64,000 bases of DNA from Onthophagus taurus (Eukaryota; Arthropoda; Insecta; Coleoptera; Scarabaeidae), in the NCBI RefSeq assembly GCF_036711975.1, contig NC_091966.1, positions 8,005,501-8,069,500 on the forward strand. The letters run 5' to 3'. Of the stretch, positions 35,301 to 47,100 are shown piece by piece. Positions within the stretch are counted from its first letter, which is position 1. Each line of letters starts with the position of its first letter. The position numbers and the translations under genes are program-made. Below the pieces are notes generated by a model that was not told where the DNA came from, ran no database searches, and was given only the letters and a program-made list of their open reading frames with translations.

Positions 35301-36922
35301 TTTTTTGTTTTATCATAGATTGGAGATTTATCTTGTTTGGTATGGATTGATTGTTTGTTATCTTCAATTAATATAGAAGAAACTTTATTGTCTGCAATAA
35401 TACTATTGTCGGATGTATCAGAATCACTTTCAGAGTTATCATATTTTTTATCAAACGTTTCATTTGTTTCTTTGTCAACAGCACTATTTGAATCCTCATT
35501 TTCAGATTCACTATCTGAATCAGCAAATTTATCTGAAACATATTTTATGGGACTTCTAGCTTTCAAATAATTTTGATCTAAATTTGTAGCTTTATTAGCA
35601 AATAAATCTTTATCCATATCCCTTTGTTTAATTGTAGAGTTAGTCATGTTCCTAGTTTGTCTACGCAAACTCTTATTGGTAACCATTTCTTCATTATCAA
35701 ATTCAACGTTTTCCTTAGGCGTCAACTTATGCTGACTCAAAGATTTATTTTGAATTTTACTTTGTTGAGTTTTAATGTTACTAGAGACGATGGCGTAATT
35801 TTCATTATCGCATTCGTCTTCTGTTGAAGAGTTTTGGGCCATATCTGGGATCGGAGATGGCTTTTGAAGTCTACTTTGACGATTTATATTAATAAAAGAT
35901 TTAGCCCTTTCATTTTGCTTCTTTTTACTTGAATTTTGTGAATCTTGTAATGGTTCAGATGAAGAGGTCGAGGACTCATCAATTTTCAATGAATGATTTT
36001 TACCATTAGAAGAAGTAAAATCACCTTTATGTTTATCTTTTGATGTGCTACTTAATTTTGGTGTTGTAGAAGATTCCCTGTTTTTCTTTTTGAGAGTATC
36101 TGTTCGAAATGTTAATCGAGGTCCATTATTTTCGACAATCATCATAGGCTCATCAGGGCTTTGAAGGTGTACTCTTTCTAATGAGGAGTTAAGTTTTGAT
36201 CCTCTTGTAGCCTATAATTCAGAAAAGAAAGAAATGGAAGTTATTGAGGTGATAAATTTAAAGTTTAATTTTGTTCTTGTGAATGAAGAAAGTTTAATTA
36301 CCTTTTTTAGATGTTTTGATACACTTTTAATGACTTCAGGCATTGGAGTATCTCCTCTTTCTGAAGAGTTTAGTTTTGATTCATTTTCAACCTATAGTTT
36401 AATAAAAACGAAATAGAACATGTTGGAAATAAAGGAGAATAACACAATCACACACCTTCTTTGTATTTTTCGAAACACTTTTAATAATATCTCCTATTTG
36501 AGTGTTTTTATAAGAACAATCATCAGTGTCATCATCAGAAGTTAGAGGATTAACCAAAGTGTCAGATTTCTCAGAAGAAAAAGGCTCTTCTGTAGCTTCA
36601 GAGAAAATGTTGCCTTGGCTGGAAGATTGACTGGAAGACTGGAATTAAAAATGACTATAAAAATCCAGTGACAACTCTTTTAAATTACAGGCTTTAATAA
36701 CTAAAATCTAAGCACTTTATTTACCTTTATAGCAACACTCCATCCTTCATCCATCTTTGGCGATTTCGATTTCTTTGAAGCCAAGTTTTTTTTCTTACGT
36801 CTGAGACGTTTAGGTTTTCGTAAAACTTTGGCTTTCTTCTTACCTCGTTCATCACTACTTGAGAGATCTGTACTTTTAAAAGTTTCACTGTCAGATCTAG
36901 CTTGAACAGTAAATTCATCCAT
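29303..36922 (-). CDS. NuSAP-like basic spindle/chromatin protein, six exons
   Basis: Exons in transcript order: 36922-36725, 36638-36456, 36391-36302, 36211-35066, 31847-31704, 30931-29303. All introns are phase 0 and every boundary has AG/GT, giving about 1,129 aa. The ATG at 36920-36922 follows AAC and precedes G, a fair start context. The N-terminus is basic (RKPKRLRRKKKN), the middle is acidic/Ser-rich (DSDSESENEDSN), and the last exon is basic. NuSAP-type signs in the last exon are MPNFSKIHQQQLDRSESL followed by DYVQRK (NuSAP has a PNFxKIHExxFxxMESIDxYIxRK motif) and a C-terminal EVLKGMRSNRRFDLLMKF (NuSAP ends with a KVLGMRRG-like motif). NuSAP bundles spindle microtubules and binds chromatin. 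No SAP domain is visible. The family call is moderate; the exon structure is firmer. Confidence 0.55.
29838..29982 (-). repeat. 33-bp coding minisatellite with CDK-type sites
   Basis: Four to five tandem copies of a 33-bp unit encode VKTPKRVSPK(A/T). Each unit carries TPKR, a full S/T-P-x-K/R cyclin-dependent kinase consensus, and SPK. Central units are nearly identical in DNA. Copies without indels keep the frame, so the array adds or removes multisite phosphorylation units. Confidence 0.85.
31005..31285 (+). mobile_element. RTE-like LINE fragment (C-terminal RT tail)
   Basis: In the intron of the NuSAP-like gene, the + strand reads RNDDIRKELNIEALDDFMEK followed by QFSWWGHLERMQ. This matches the common non-LTR retrotransposon tail (IRxxLGVxxLxxxIExxQLxWxGHxxRM). 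A stop and frame drift follow, and it is 5' truncated. Confidence 0.7.
31655..31678. repeat. (TA)n microsatellite
   Basis: About 12 uninterrupted TA dinucleotides, 25 bp from the 3' end of an exon on the - strand (31704). Non-coding. Confidence 0.9.
31940..32450 (+). mobile_element. Gypsy-like LTR element fragment (integrase zinc-binding and start of core)
   Basis: The + strand from about 32222 reads YLWENLKVDITKFVKKCEKC then QRCKHSIPHK. This is the second half of the integrase H2C2 zinc finger (C-x2-C) used by Gypsy-type elements. It is followed by DLIGSLNQDDD and ILTIQCELKKFV, which resemble the start of the catalytic core. The His pair and the rest of pol are missing or scrambled, so this is a short decayed relic. 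The stretch 31940-32220 has small frames but nothing I can name. Confidence 0.6.
32867..33489 (-). mobile_element. Non-autonomous mariner-type element with DUF4817 transposase N-terminus
   Basis: Terminal inverted repeats of about 34 bp begin CAGGGTGGGGCAGAAAAACC at 32867 and end as the reverse complement at 33489. The right side has a TA target; the left now reads TG, fitting a mutated TA. Between them, on the - strand (33383-32964), an intact 139-codon frame encodes a helix-turn-helix DUF4817 protein with ATQRAFR-like ISTQRAFRIHFGLG, KKKSPGRPRT and SPRRSARKHSLA motifs. The catalytic DDE part is absent. The frame is open and stops just inside the other TIR, so it is an internally deleted copy that kept its DNA-binding domain. 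Confidence 0.8.
33490..35065. other. Rest of the large intron of the NuSAP-like gene
   Basis: AT-rich intron sequence without coding frames. It contains a Penelope-type ribozyme-like relic (about 34070-34145, listed separately) and a perfect 11-bp stem with 5-nt loop at 34942-34968 (TTAGGGGAGTT ... AACTCCCCTAA). Confidence 0.5.
34070..34145 (+). mobile_element. Penelope-type 3' remnant with hammerhead-ribozyme-like core
   Basis: The sequence CCAGATGATGG, then ACCTATAACGGCTC, then GAAACGTCGATTCAAC resembles the CUGAUGA - stem II - GAAA - CGUCG block that Penelope-like elements carry as a minimal hammerhead ribozyme. Here the CUGAUGA box has one change (CAGATGA) and stem II is imperfect. No open reading frame remains nearby. 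Confidence 0.4.
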
Positions 36923-37609
36923 GTTACATATATCTCGTACAACACAATTATTCTGCGAAATAAGATTTCTTCAACTGCCTTAACACCTTGAAAACCGGAT
37001 AACGAAGTTTTCAAATCCAGCTGTAAAGGATAGCAAATACGAACGTACCAATTAGAACCGGTTATAAGACAGAGATGACGTTTGTCAGGAACGCCAACTT
37101 AACAAGGATAGGCAACCTAAGAATGTAAAATGTTACTATATCGATATGTTTATATTTTAATGTTTTTAATTTAAGTTTTTTTGATGTATCCTTAAACAAA
37201 TATAACACAAATTCTTACATTTATGTATATAGTTAATAAATTATACACACATAAATAACCAAAACTCAAAACTCCATCACATTGAAAAGAGGTGCTAACA
37301 CTCACAGCTCTATAAGAATGTTAAATCAGCAAAGCTCCTCTTTATGTTTATTTTATGTTTTGCGGAATGTGTGAAAAGCGAGGATATACAATGGCCGCAA
37401 AGAGATCAAAACAATAACCATTAGGTGTTGAACATAAAAAAAGGGAGGATAAGCAACAATCTTCAATTAGTAAGTGTTTGTCCCACATTGATTACTAAAA
37501 CATCAATCCCATGAAATAAGTGATACCACAGTTCAGTAAGGTTTGGTGGAATGACGATAGGTATTTTTCATTTTACCCACATTTTGTACTTGTCAAAGCA
37601 CCAAAGGTC
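36923..37609. other. 5' flank of the NuSAP-like gene
   Basis: No gene seen. A possible acceptor (TTTCGCAG at 36953-36960 on the - strand) 30 bp upstream of the ATG suggests a non-coding first exon further right. The frame between this acceptor and the ATG is open, so an upstream coding exon cannot be excluded. The rest is AT-rich. Confidence 0.4.
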
Positions 37610-38160
37610 AAATAAAATATGAATCTGAAATTTTGCATAAATTTTATTCAAATGTTAATAAACAATAATATACAATCAATGTTCGAAGTATCCACTCTTC
37701 GTCTTCACACAAGTCAGAAGACGCTTGGAGAAAGCAGTCTCTGTGCCAGAGAGGTACTCGACGTCGAGATCTTCCCATGCCTTCTGAAGGGCGCGTTTCA
37801 GACTGTTGAGATTACTGTGGGGACTTTACACAAGCGTTACTCTCAAGGACCGACCACACGAAAAAGTCGTGGGAGTCCAAATCAAGCGAGTAGACGGCCA
37901 CTTCGTGGAAGTGATCATGGAAAATTAGTCTGGCACCATTGTTGAACTACCTTAGCTTCGTGCGTGGGCGCTGAGTCCTGTTAGAATATCCGTTGTAGTG
38001 AGCCTGCCTCCAAGGAAGCATTTGCTTCATCATAATCTCATCAAAGTAGTTCTGGGACTTGATCTTTACCCCCTGATCTACACTTCCTGGTCGAAGGCAC
38101 TCCTGGCCAAACCTGAATGACATGACCTTTACGAGAAACGTAACGATCAGTGTCGTATTC
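37610..38160 (-). pseudogene. Decayed mariner-type transposase C-terminal half
   Basis: The - strand shows broken frames that align in order to a mariner/Tc-type DDE transposase: SFRFGQECLRPGSVDQGVK, then NYFDEIMMKQMLPWRQAHY, then HEVAVYSLDLDSHDFFVW, then LKRALQKAWEDLDVEYL and a TKSGYFEH end. At least two frameshifts separate them. The expected WPPxSPDLNPxDFxxW block is degenerate, so it is inactive. It could be the missing half of the element type that left the DUF4817 copy at 32867. Confidence 0.7.
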
Positions 38161-38164
38161 AAGG

Positions 38165-40383
38165 GAGGGCAAAAGGGGCAATTGCACAAGCTATATTAAA
38201 ACAACTATATCCGACAGTCGTGTATGTTCACTGCGTTTCCCATTCTTTAAATCCGGCTATTTCAGACGCCAGTACTGTGCAGCCTATTAGAAACTGTATG
38301 GATATAATAAAAAATGCATACAATTTTTTTTAATACACCAAAGCGACAAATTGTCTTAACCGAAAAAATCAATGAGTTAAATTCCACATAAAGACGAGAC
38401 AAATTGAAACAACTGTGTCCCACGCGATGGATTCAACGACAAGATTCCATTGTTGTAATGAAAGAACTGTTAGAGTCCGTAGTATCTGCTCTAGAAGACA
38501 CATCAACTTGGAAAGATCGCGAATCGTCACCTGGGGCAACATTGTTGCAAAATTCTTCCGAATTTATGTTGTCTCTTTTAGTTATGGAAGTCGTTTTTGC
38601 ATACACACTACCCTTGTCAAAATTACTTCAAGTGATAAATACCGACTTGTTTCAAGCAGTTTCCCTTGCAGAAAATTACATTGAAGAACTAAAAAAATCT
38701 GCGAAACAATGTTGAAACATCTTTTAACGATATATTTCTGGAAGGAAACCAGTTGATGTGGAATATACAACAATTATTGTATTTGGAGTACAATTGAAAA
38801 GACCAAGACTTGTATTTAGACAAAGATTTAGAGCGAATTTTGAAACAGAAACTACAGAAGAATATTACAAAATATCAGTTTTCATTCTATTCTTAAGGGG
38901 GGTACACACCTTCCGTTTATCTGTGCAGTTTACAACGTGTGACGTCATGTCTGAGCGACAAACTGTGCAGTTTAGGACGGTTTTCACGTAGATGAAATGT
39001 CTGTGCCGTTCGGATCGTCTTTTGCACTGATAACTGCGTAGTTTATTTACTTCGTCGTATAGATTGTTTAGTCGCCATCCTATTTTTACAATCACCATGA
39101 CTACGGTCTTCAAAAAAGATTCGCTTTTAGCATTTAGCATTCTTTATATTTATATATAGTTAAGTTATAGTTATAGTAATAAAGTATGGTTCTTCTTTTC
39201 GGAATATATTTTATTCAGTCACTCCTATAGTCTTAACAGATAAAGTAAGCTTACCAGGATAAAATTTTTCAGCGCTTTCCGTATTGCCACGCATGTTTCT
39301 ATTATTATCTCTCCAAAAGCCTGAGGAGATATTCTCATTGCGAATGACAAATCTTGAAAACTTCTCCCAGGTGCTAGAAACCGAAGTGTAGCAATCATCC
39401 TCACATGCGCTTGTATTGCTTCCCTCAAGACTGTGTCCTTTTTTTCAATAAAAGCAGCAACTTTGCCCAATAAATTTTGAAATGCATTTTCGTCCATCCT
39501 TAGGTAATTTTTGTAATCGTTAATTTCCCCACCTTTTTGTAACTCAATCAGTAAGTGGTAATCACTGGGTAAAACGCTTCATTGCAGATACTAAGGTTTG
39601 CATCAACGTACACAGCGTTTTTTCCTTTTTTTCTTCTTCTAGCAACATTGCTGCAATTATGCAACAAACTGCGGCTCCTCTTTTTCTGTCACCCATTGAA
39701 CTTGAATTATTTTAGAACACACGTAGAACCAAACCTGTCGAAAGTAACGGGAGAAGTGAGTAAAAATTAATCTGCAGTTCAGATAAATGCACAGATTTTC
39801 AGTTATTTTCGATAGATAACTGCGCTAATTAACGGAAGGTGTGGAAGATGAGAGATTTGTTGCACACAAGGATATCTTAGTAGCCTTTGCATGTTTAGTT
39901 CCATCACTAGACAAAATTAAAAATTTAAAAGGGCAACTATTAAAATTTGAACAGTTAGTAGAATTTTATAAATATGATCTAGATGACGTCTAAAAACCTG
40001 TCGCAGCTGGTAAATTTAAACTTTGGTGCAGAAAATTTTGCAATAGTTTACTAGAAGAATTTCCCAACTCGCCTTTAAATGCATTATCAATTTGTGATTC
40101 GATTATCTTTCTTAATATTTATGCGATGAAAATTTTGTGCACCTTGCCAGTAGGTACAGCTACTCCAGAGAGAATATTTTCAACTCTGAAATTGTTGAAA
40201 ACATATTTAAGAAATACTATAAGTGAGGGTAGATTAAATGGAATAACGCTATTGTATATTTATCCTTCAATAACAATTACGCCCGAAGAAGTGTTGGATG
40301 AACTTCAAAAGAAAAGAAGAAAACTAGATTTTGTTTTGTAGATGTATCAGTAAAGATATATAGACTTTCTGGATACGCCACTG
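38165..40383 (+). mobile_element. Decayed hAT element (ZMYM1/DUF4371-like transposase)
   Basis: Broken + strand frames run in hAT order: YPTVVYVHCVSHSLNPAISD (38207), LKQLCPTRWIQRQDS (38405), TEEYYKISVFILFL (38851), RFVAHKDILVAFACLVPSLD (39855), and the C-terminal dimerisation domain with LPVGTATPERIFSTLKLLKT and RLNGITLLYIYPS then EEVLDELQKKRRKLDF (40126-40341). A likely 3' terminal inverted repeat, CAGTGGCGTATCCAGAAAG read on the - strand, ends at 40383. The stop codons at 38393, 38713 and 39991 and frameshifts show it is dead. A second transposon interrupts it (38893-39848). Confidence 0.78.
38893..39848 (-). mobile_element. PIF/Harbinger-type element nested in the hAT copy
   Basis: Inverted ends match: ACACACCTTCCGTTTAT at about 38905 and, on the other strand, CCACACCTTCCGTTAAT at about 39848. 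On the - strand (39497-39225) a 90-residue frame resembles the N-terminal part of HARBI1-type transposases, with AFIEKKDTVLREAI, RMIATLRFLAPGRSFQDL and RISPQAFGEIIIETC. The DDE domain is missing, so it is an internally deleted copy. It splits the hAT coding sequence between FILFL and RFVAHKD. Confidence 0.72.
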
Positions 40384-40416
40384 ATAACGACTTTTGCAGA
40401 ATTGAACCAATAAACA

Positions 40417-40995
40417 ATGGGAGGGCTAAGAATATACGAGAATAAAACGAAGTACACGACAATTAAAAGAGCTAGACCGCACGGCATACTTATCGACAAC
40501 TTTAGATTAGGGATGGCATGGTTCCTCTACTTGAGGACACTTTTAAATGACAGAAGCAATAAAAGTATCCTACACTCAAAGATTCTCAGCAAAAAGACCA
40601 AGTTTGGATTACATAAAACGCTTATAAGACCTGTAGTAACCTATGAGTTTGAAATGTGGTCAGTGGTACAAAAAGATAAGACCACGTTGACAGTCTTTAA
40701 GTGTAAGATACTCCGAGAATCATGATGAATAACGAGTTGGATAGCACGAGGGTGGACGAGGATATAGTTTGTTTTATAAAGGAAAAACACATGCGATGGC
40801 TGAGGCATCTACACAGTATGGAGTAGGGGAGACTCGCGAGAGTGCTGCCTGAATGGAAACTGACAGAGAAGAGAAGACGGAGGAGATAAAAAATGGCAAC
40901 AGAGGACGAATTACGAACTCTGCGTGTTAAACGATGGAGAGACGTTGCTGAGCAAGATAGGCCGAGATAGTAACTAAGGCCAAAACCAACATAGA
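40417..40995 (+). mobile_element. LINE 3' end (RTE-like reverse transcriptase tail)
   Basis: The + strand encodes YLRTLLNDRSNKSILHSKIL, KTKFGLHKTLIRPVVTYEFE and MWSVVQKDKTTLTVFKCKIL, matching the RT thumb and connection of non-LTR elements. In other frames it continues FIKEKHMRWLRHLHSM and a terminal basic segment ending WRDVAEQDRPR. It is 5' truncated and frameshifted, the usual LINE fate. Confidence 0.7.
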
Positions 40996-41141
40996 ATTGT
41001 AGATCCAAAGGAAGAAGAAAATTATAAAGTATTTCGATGTAACAGAACATATTTTGAAAAACTGAAAAAAAAATTTTAATGTAGCTAAAAAAACTTTGTT
41101 TAAGTAAATTTGCTTAAAACGTTTACTTAACTATTCATGAA

Positions 41142-41147
41142 TTTAAT
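41142..41147 (-). promoter_or_regulatory. Possible poly(A) signal ATTAAA for CPSF1
   Basis: On the - strand ATTAAA lies 44 nt after the stop codon. No AATAAA is nearer. Weak evidence from one hexamer variant. Confidence 0.35.
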
Positions 41148-41190
41148 TAAATAAGTAATACAATACAACCTAACTACACTACAATTTCAT

Positions 41191-44100
41191 TCAAAAATGA
41201 GCAGATAACTTATCAATTAAAGATAAATCTCCAATTAATTCTTCAATCCTTGTTCCAATTTTTTTAGACACCTCAAGCTTTTCATTTACAGGTAAATGTA
41301 AAAATTTCCAAACCAATTCACCATCAATTATACTCCTTGATGGACCATGGGATTGTTTCCTCCAAGTTGTGTATGTTCTGGAACAAAAACTGTAATATAT
41401 ATACTCAACATATAAAAGATTATTTACCTAAACGCTTTTGGATTTAAACCCGCCGTGTGAGAACCTTGAGAAACCAACACGTTTTGTAACATAAGTAATC
41501 TACGGTATGTTTTTTCGGGAATTGGCATTAAATAACCGATTCCTCCATCCAAAGTAGCAAACAACGTCAAATGTCGTTTGTCAGCACCCATAATTTGCTT
41601 TTTGTCATCACCAAATTGACCTATTTTACATCGTATTCTAAAGAACGAATTGATAGGTTGACCAATATGAAAATCAGCTTTTCTTAATAATTTTTGCCCT
41701 AAGTAAATTAAAAGAATGAAAATTAATAATAAAAAAGGAAAAAACTAGAATATTTTTTGTACCCCCAAATGATTCTCTTGCTTCTGGTTGATACATGTAT
41801 AAAACTATGTTTTTCTCACTGTCTGATAATAAGAAACCTAAAGATGAGTTATCTATTAGATATTCTATAGCATATACTTCACAGGGACGGAAATCCTAAA
41901 AAAATTTAATTATTTTCTACTCTATTACTACTTATAATTTTGTTTTATAAAAAGTCATATTAACTCTTACCCTTGAGACAAGAGATAAAGTTCTATATTC
42001 TTCTTGAAATCTGAGTAAAGAGATTGATTTGTAAACGTCAGCGACCAATATTAAGCTTTTAATGCACAAAATTTGATGAGTAAATATTTGGGTGTCAATA
42101 AAAGCAACACCAACTAAGTCGTTATCTTTGAGTTGCCAAATATAAATTTTTTGCCCAACTGCAGACACCAAAAATCCTTTAACTTGAGATATTGCAGTAA
42201 CTGGACCTTTTTGATCTTTCGCGTAAATTTCTTTAAATTTATTCTTTGTTAAAGGTTGTCCAGGTTCTGGTACAACTTCAATAATATCATAAATCAAAAT
42301 CTAAAATTATAATCGTTAATGAAAAGATATTAAGCTTATTGCTAATTTATTTTACTCGTCCTCTTGAGGTTATATCTTCCCCATAATTATAATTTGTTCC
42401 CAATGCAATATATCCTTTCAAACCCGAACGAGCACCCTCATATGCGAGCGCAACATTTTTTAAACAATTTATATGTTCCCATTCATCTAAATCTATTCTA
42501 GTATTTGGAATTACATCCCAAGATACTGGCGAAAATAACATGATGCTGAATTTTTCTTGAGGTGGATATGGAAATCGATCACCTCTATCTTCAACAGATA
42601 ACTCTTTATCTTCTCCATTAAATTTGTAATACTCAGTAGATGGATCCGATGTACTTGATACCAAACAATACGTTTTTGATTCCAAATGGTAGCTAACAAA
42701 GTGAGGTGTACATCTTAACGGTACTTTTCTTACTGGCCATGGCGCATCATAACTTAAATGAGTTGGAAGAACACCAATTCTCAATTCAGACTTTCTATTA
42801 AAGTATAAAAATCCTTGAGGACAATTCACGTTATTAAACGAAGCGAAACATAAAATTTCTCCATCAATGGTCATTGAATGAATTCTTAATTCTCCACGAT
42901 GGGTTAAAAATATCCAATGCGGATTTGCACCACAAATAAATACACCATTATATCCTTAAAAAAATAATTCAATTAAAAAAAGTTTTGATAAAAATAACAA
43001 TAAATTACCCGCGATGTTATTGAAATATCTCAGCTTAGGAACTTTATCGTGTAAAACAAAGAAATCTCCATTTTCTACATCAATATCTCCAGAAATGTTT
43101 GGAGCATAAAAAATGGAATGTTGAAGTTTTTTGAAACGTAATTTCAAATTACCACGCGTAAACCTAAACACCTCATAAATGTACAAATCTCTTTCTAAAC
43201 GAACTAACAGTAAAGGTCTTGACCCTCGATTTCCTAAACTGACCATTAAAATTTCTTTAACCTCGAAATCCCTTTGAATTGACGCATCATTTGCTGAAGA
43301 TCCATCGAAACCAAGTGACACCGATTCCAAACTATCCACCAAAACTTTATAACCAAAACATAAATTACGAACGATAAAACACAATTTAAATTCGGGAATA
43401 GAATAGATTTCCATATTCGAGTTTTCTCGTACCACAAACAACCAATATGTCGATTTTGGTTCAAGTAAATATTTTTTCCACCAATTGTAGAAAATTTTTG
43501 GCTTACTACTGGGTGGATTTAAAGTTGGCATTTTAAACTCGCTATCATCACCGTACAATAAATCGTCTTCATTTTCAACTTCACTTTTCGTCTCTGATTC
43601 AAATTGTTTGGGAATTTGAGTGAATTCCTCTGGGATTTTATTTGTAAATAAACCAGATGTATCTTTGTACATACACAGTGTAGTTACAGCTGGTGTCTAA
43701 AAATTTTTAATTTAGATTAATAAGATTTTATTAAAAAGGAAGTAGAGAGGAGGTTTTTATAAAACTTACATTGGCTAATGTCGATTTACTAACAACCATA
43801 CGAACAGTTCCTCTGGTTTCCCTCAACATCAACGTAATAACTTGACCATCAGCTGCTAAAATAGCTAAATAAGGGTCTGCGTTTGAAGCTTGTACAATAG
43901 GTGATCCCAAATCCAAAGGAATATGTTGTAATTGCATTGTTCCTATCGATAAATAAAATGTAATTAATAAATAATTAAGTACAAACAAATATAAAAATTA
44001 CCCTGTAATAAACGAACTGCAGATGTGGTAACTTGCGCTGTATACTTATTATTTCCCAAATTACAAACATAAACGGTTGGAACTTGAGTAGCAAATCCAG

Positions 44101-47100
44101 TGTTATCAACTTCATTGATTTCGTGACCAGTTTGAAGAATCTATTTCAATAAATTACATTAAAAATTTCCAAATGAATGTGTAACTTTACCATAGTAGCA
44201 TCTTCTTGGCTCAATATTAAAAATGCGTGTTTATCATCACTTTTGGACACTGTCCACATATTGAAACATCCTGGTAAAGTGAATGTGGTTACAACTTGAG
44301 GTCTAATTGATTGTTGTAATACACAAAGAGCTCCGTTTTTTCCATAACCAGCGGTTGTTACAAGTTCTAAATCCATGTCGGGGCAATGTTGGAATTCTTC
44401 GCTTAAAAATGCTGGTTCACCAATAGAAACATTACCACATGGGCCTATATTTAATAAACTATCACAAACCTAAGATAAAAGAATTAACAAGAATTAAAAG
44501 TTAAAGAATTCAGTTAAAACAAGATCTTAGTTATAGTAAAATCTCGATATAATGGACCTCATTAGAACGGACAAAATATTTTTATCAGTATATTTAAATA
44601 TAAATGTTAGCGCTCATAGAGATAATCTCGAGTTATTCATCAAGTTGCTCTATTCCATGTTCATAGATAAACTCGGGGTATTCCCTGAGTTGTCTATATT
44701 CTATATCAGTGGTGTCCATAACGTCGATCGCAAAGCAGTTTTGAGTCGATCGCCAAGAAAATCATAAATCTGAAATATCTAATATATGAGCCTCAGAGCT
44801 AAAAAAAAGGAAGGTTACTTTAAACCTTTCGGTCGATCTTGGCAAGACATGTATATAAAAAGTCGATTTTGATCATAAATTAGTGGACACTACTGCTCTA
44901 AATCGATTAAACGTCAAAATTGTTGATTCTCAAAAATTAATTCAATCATAACTCAAAAACTAAAAGCAATGGAGGAATACTTTTTATACATAAAACCTTA
45001 GTGATGGACCATATAGACTAGATCCATAAAAAGATTGAACACAATTATTACCATTTTTTATTTATAAGCTCTAAATCGATTAAACATGAAAATTGTTGAT
45101 TTTCGATAATTAACTCAATCGTAACTCATAAATTAAAAGCGATGGGGAAATATTTTTATACATAAAACCTTAGTAATGGACCATAAAGACTAGATCTATA
45201 AAAAGCTTGAAGCCAATTATAACCGTTCTTTATTTAGTAGCTTTAAATCGACTAAGCATCAACATTGTTGATTTTCGAAAATTAACTCAATCATAACTCA
45301 AAACTAAAAGCGATGGGGAATTATTTTTTATACATAAAACCTTAGTAATGGACCATAAAGACTAGATCCATAAAAAGATTGAACCCAATTATTACCATTT
45401 TTTATTTATAAATTCTAAACCGATTAAACATCAAAATTGTTGATTTTCGAAAATTAACTCAATCATAATTCAAAAACTAAAAGCGATGGAGAAAAACATT
45501 TTGTACATAAAATCGTAGTAATGGGCCATAAAGACTAGACCCATAACAAGATTGATCCCAATTACTACTATTTTTTATTTATAAGCTTTAAATCGATTAA
45601 ACATCAAAATTGTTGATTTTCGAAAATTAACTCAATCATAACTCATAAACTAAAAGCGATGGGGAAACATTTTTTATACATAAAACCTTAGTAATGGACC
45701 ATATAGACTAGATCCATAAAAAGATTGAACCCAATTATTACCATTTTTTATTTATAAGCTCTAAACCGATTAAACATGAAAATTGTTGATTTTAGAAAAT
45801 TAACTCAATCGTAACTCAAAAACTAAAAGCGATGGAGAAAAACTTTTTATACATAAAACCTTAGTAATGGGCGATAAAGACTAGATCCATAACAAGATTG
45901 AACCCAATTATTACCATTTTTTATTTATAAGCTCTAAATCGATTAAACAGGAAAATTGTTGATTTTCGAAAATTAACTCAATCGTAACTCAAAAACTAAA
46001 AGCGATGGGGAAATATGTTTTATACATAAAACCTTAGTGTTGGACCATAAAGACTAGATCCATAAAAAGATTGAACTCAATTATTACCATTTTTTATTTA
46101 TAAGCTCTAAATCAGTAGTGACCATAACGTCGATTGCCAAAAAAATCATGAATCTGAAATATCTATATCTGGGCCTCAGAGCAAAAAAAAGGAAGGTTAC
46201 TTTAAAGCCTTCGGTCGATCTTGGCAAGACATTTATATAAAAAGTCAATCTTGATCAAACAGTGTTAGTGGACAACACTGTTCTATATGATGTACAAATC
46301 AAGGACATAGAGACGGGCAATGAACTATACCTAATATTCTTGGACCTAAAAGCAGGTTTTGACACATTATATGGAAGTGTCTAGAACAACTAATGGTACC
46401 ACAAAAACTAACAAAATAATTGAAAACCTGTACAAGAAAGTCAAGGGCATACTACAAATGAAGGGAGAAACATCAAAAACTTTTGAAATGAGCAAGGGAA
46501 TAAAACAAGGCAATAGCCTAAGGCCCTTGTTATTTATAATATTAATGGACAGAGTGATAAAAAATAAATACAAACAAGAACAAATAAATATCAAACAGTA
46601 ATAGGTTATAAAAGTTTGGAACCAGTAAAAATAGATAATTTACTACATGCTGACGACATAGTGCTGATAGCAGAGAATCATAAAATCAATTTTTGGGAAG
46701 AAGGAGATAGATAAAAAGTTCAGTCCCAATATTAACATATGCCAGTGAATCATGGACACTCCAAGACGAAGTGGGATAGGATAAGGAATGAGGAAATAAG
46801 ACTGGGATTACATCAAGAGGAGATAATCAGCAAAATAGAGAGAAAGCAACTAAACTAGTACGCAAACTTAATTAGAATAGAACATAACATAATTGTTAAA
46901 AATTGTATTTGAAGCAAAGAATCAGGATAAGAAAAAGAGGGGAAGACCAAGGAAAAAGTGGAAGGAAGGAATAGCAGAAGTTGGGAAGAAGAAAGGCAGA
47001 TGACACTAGCAGATATAATAGGAAAAGATCCGACGCCTTCAGGCATAAGGATCAGGAGAAGAAGAAATCAAGGACGGTAGTTCTAGTTTTAATTGTTATT

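Noticed and set aside
36727..37014. A 95-aa - strand frame overlapping the first exon of the NuSAP-like gene
   Set aside because: It is in another frame across the splice donor; the alternative intron it would need is only about 34 bp.
44897..46112. CRISPR-like array
   Set aside because: Whole 173-bp units repeat without unique spacers, in an intron of a eukaryotic gene with no Cas-type genes.
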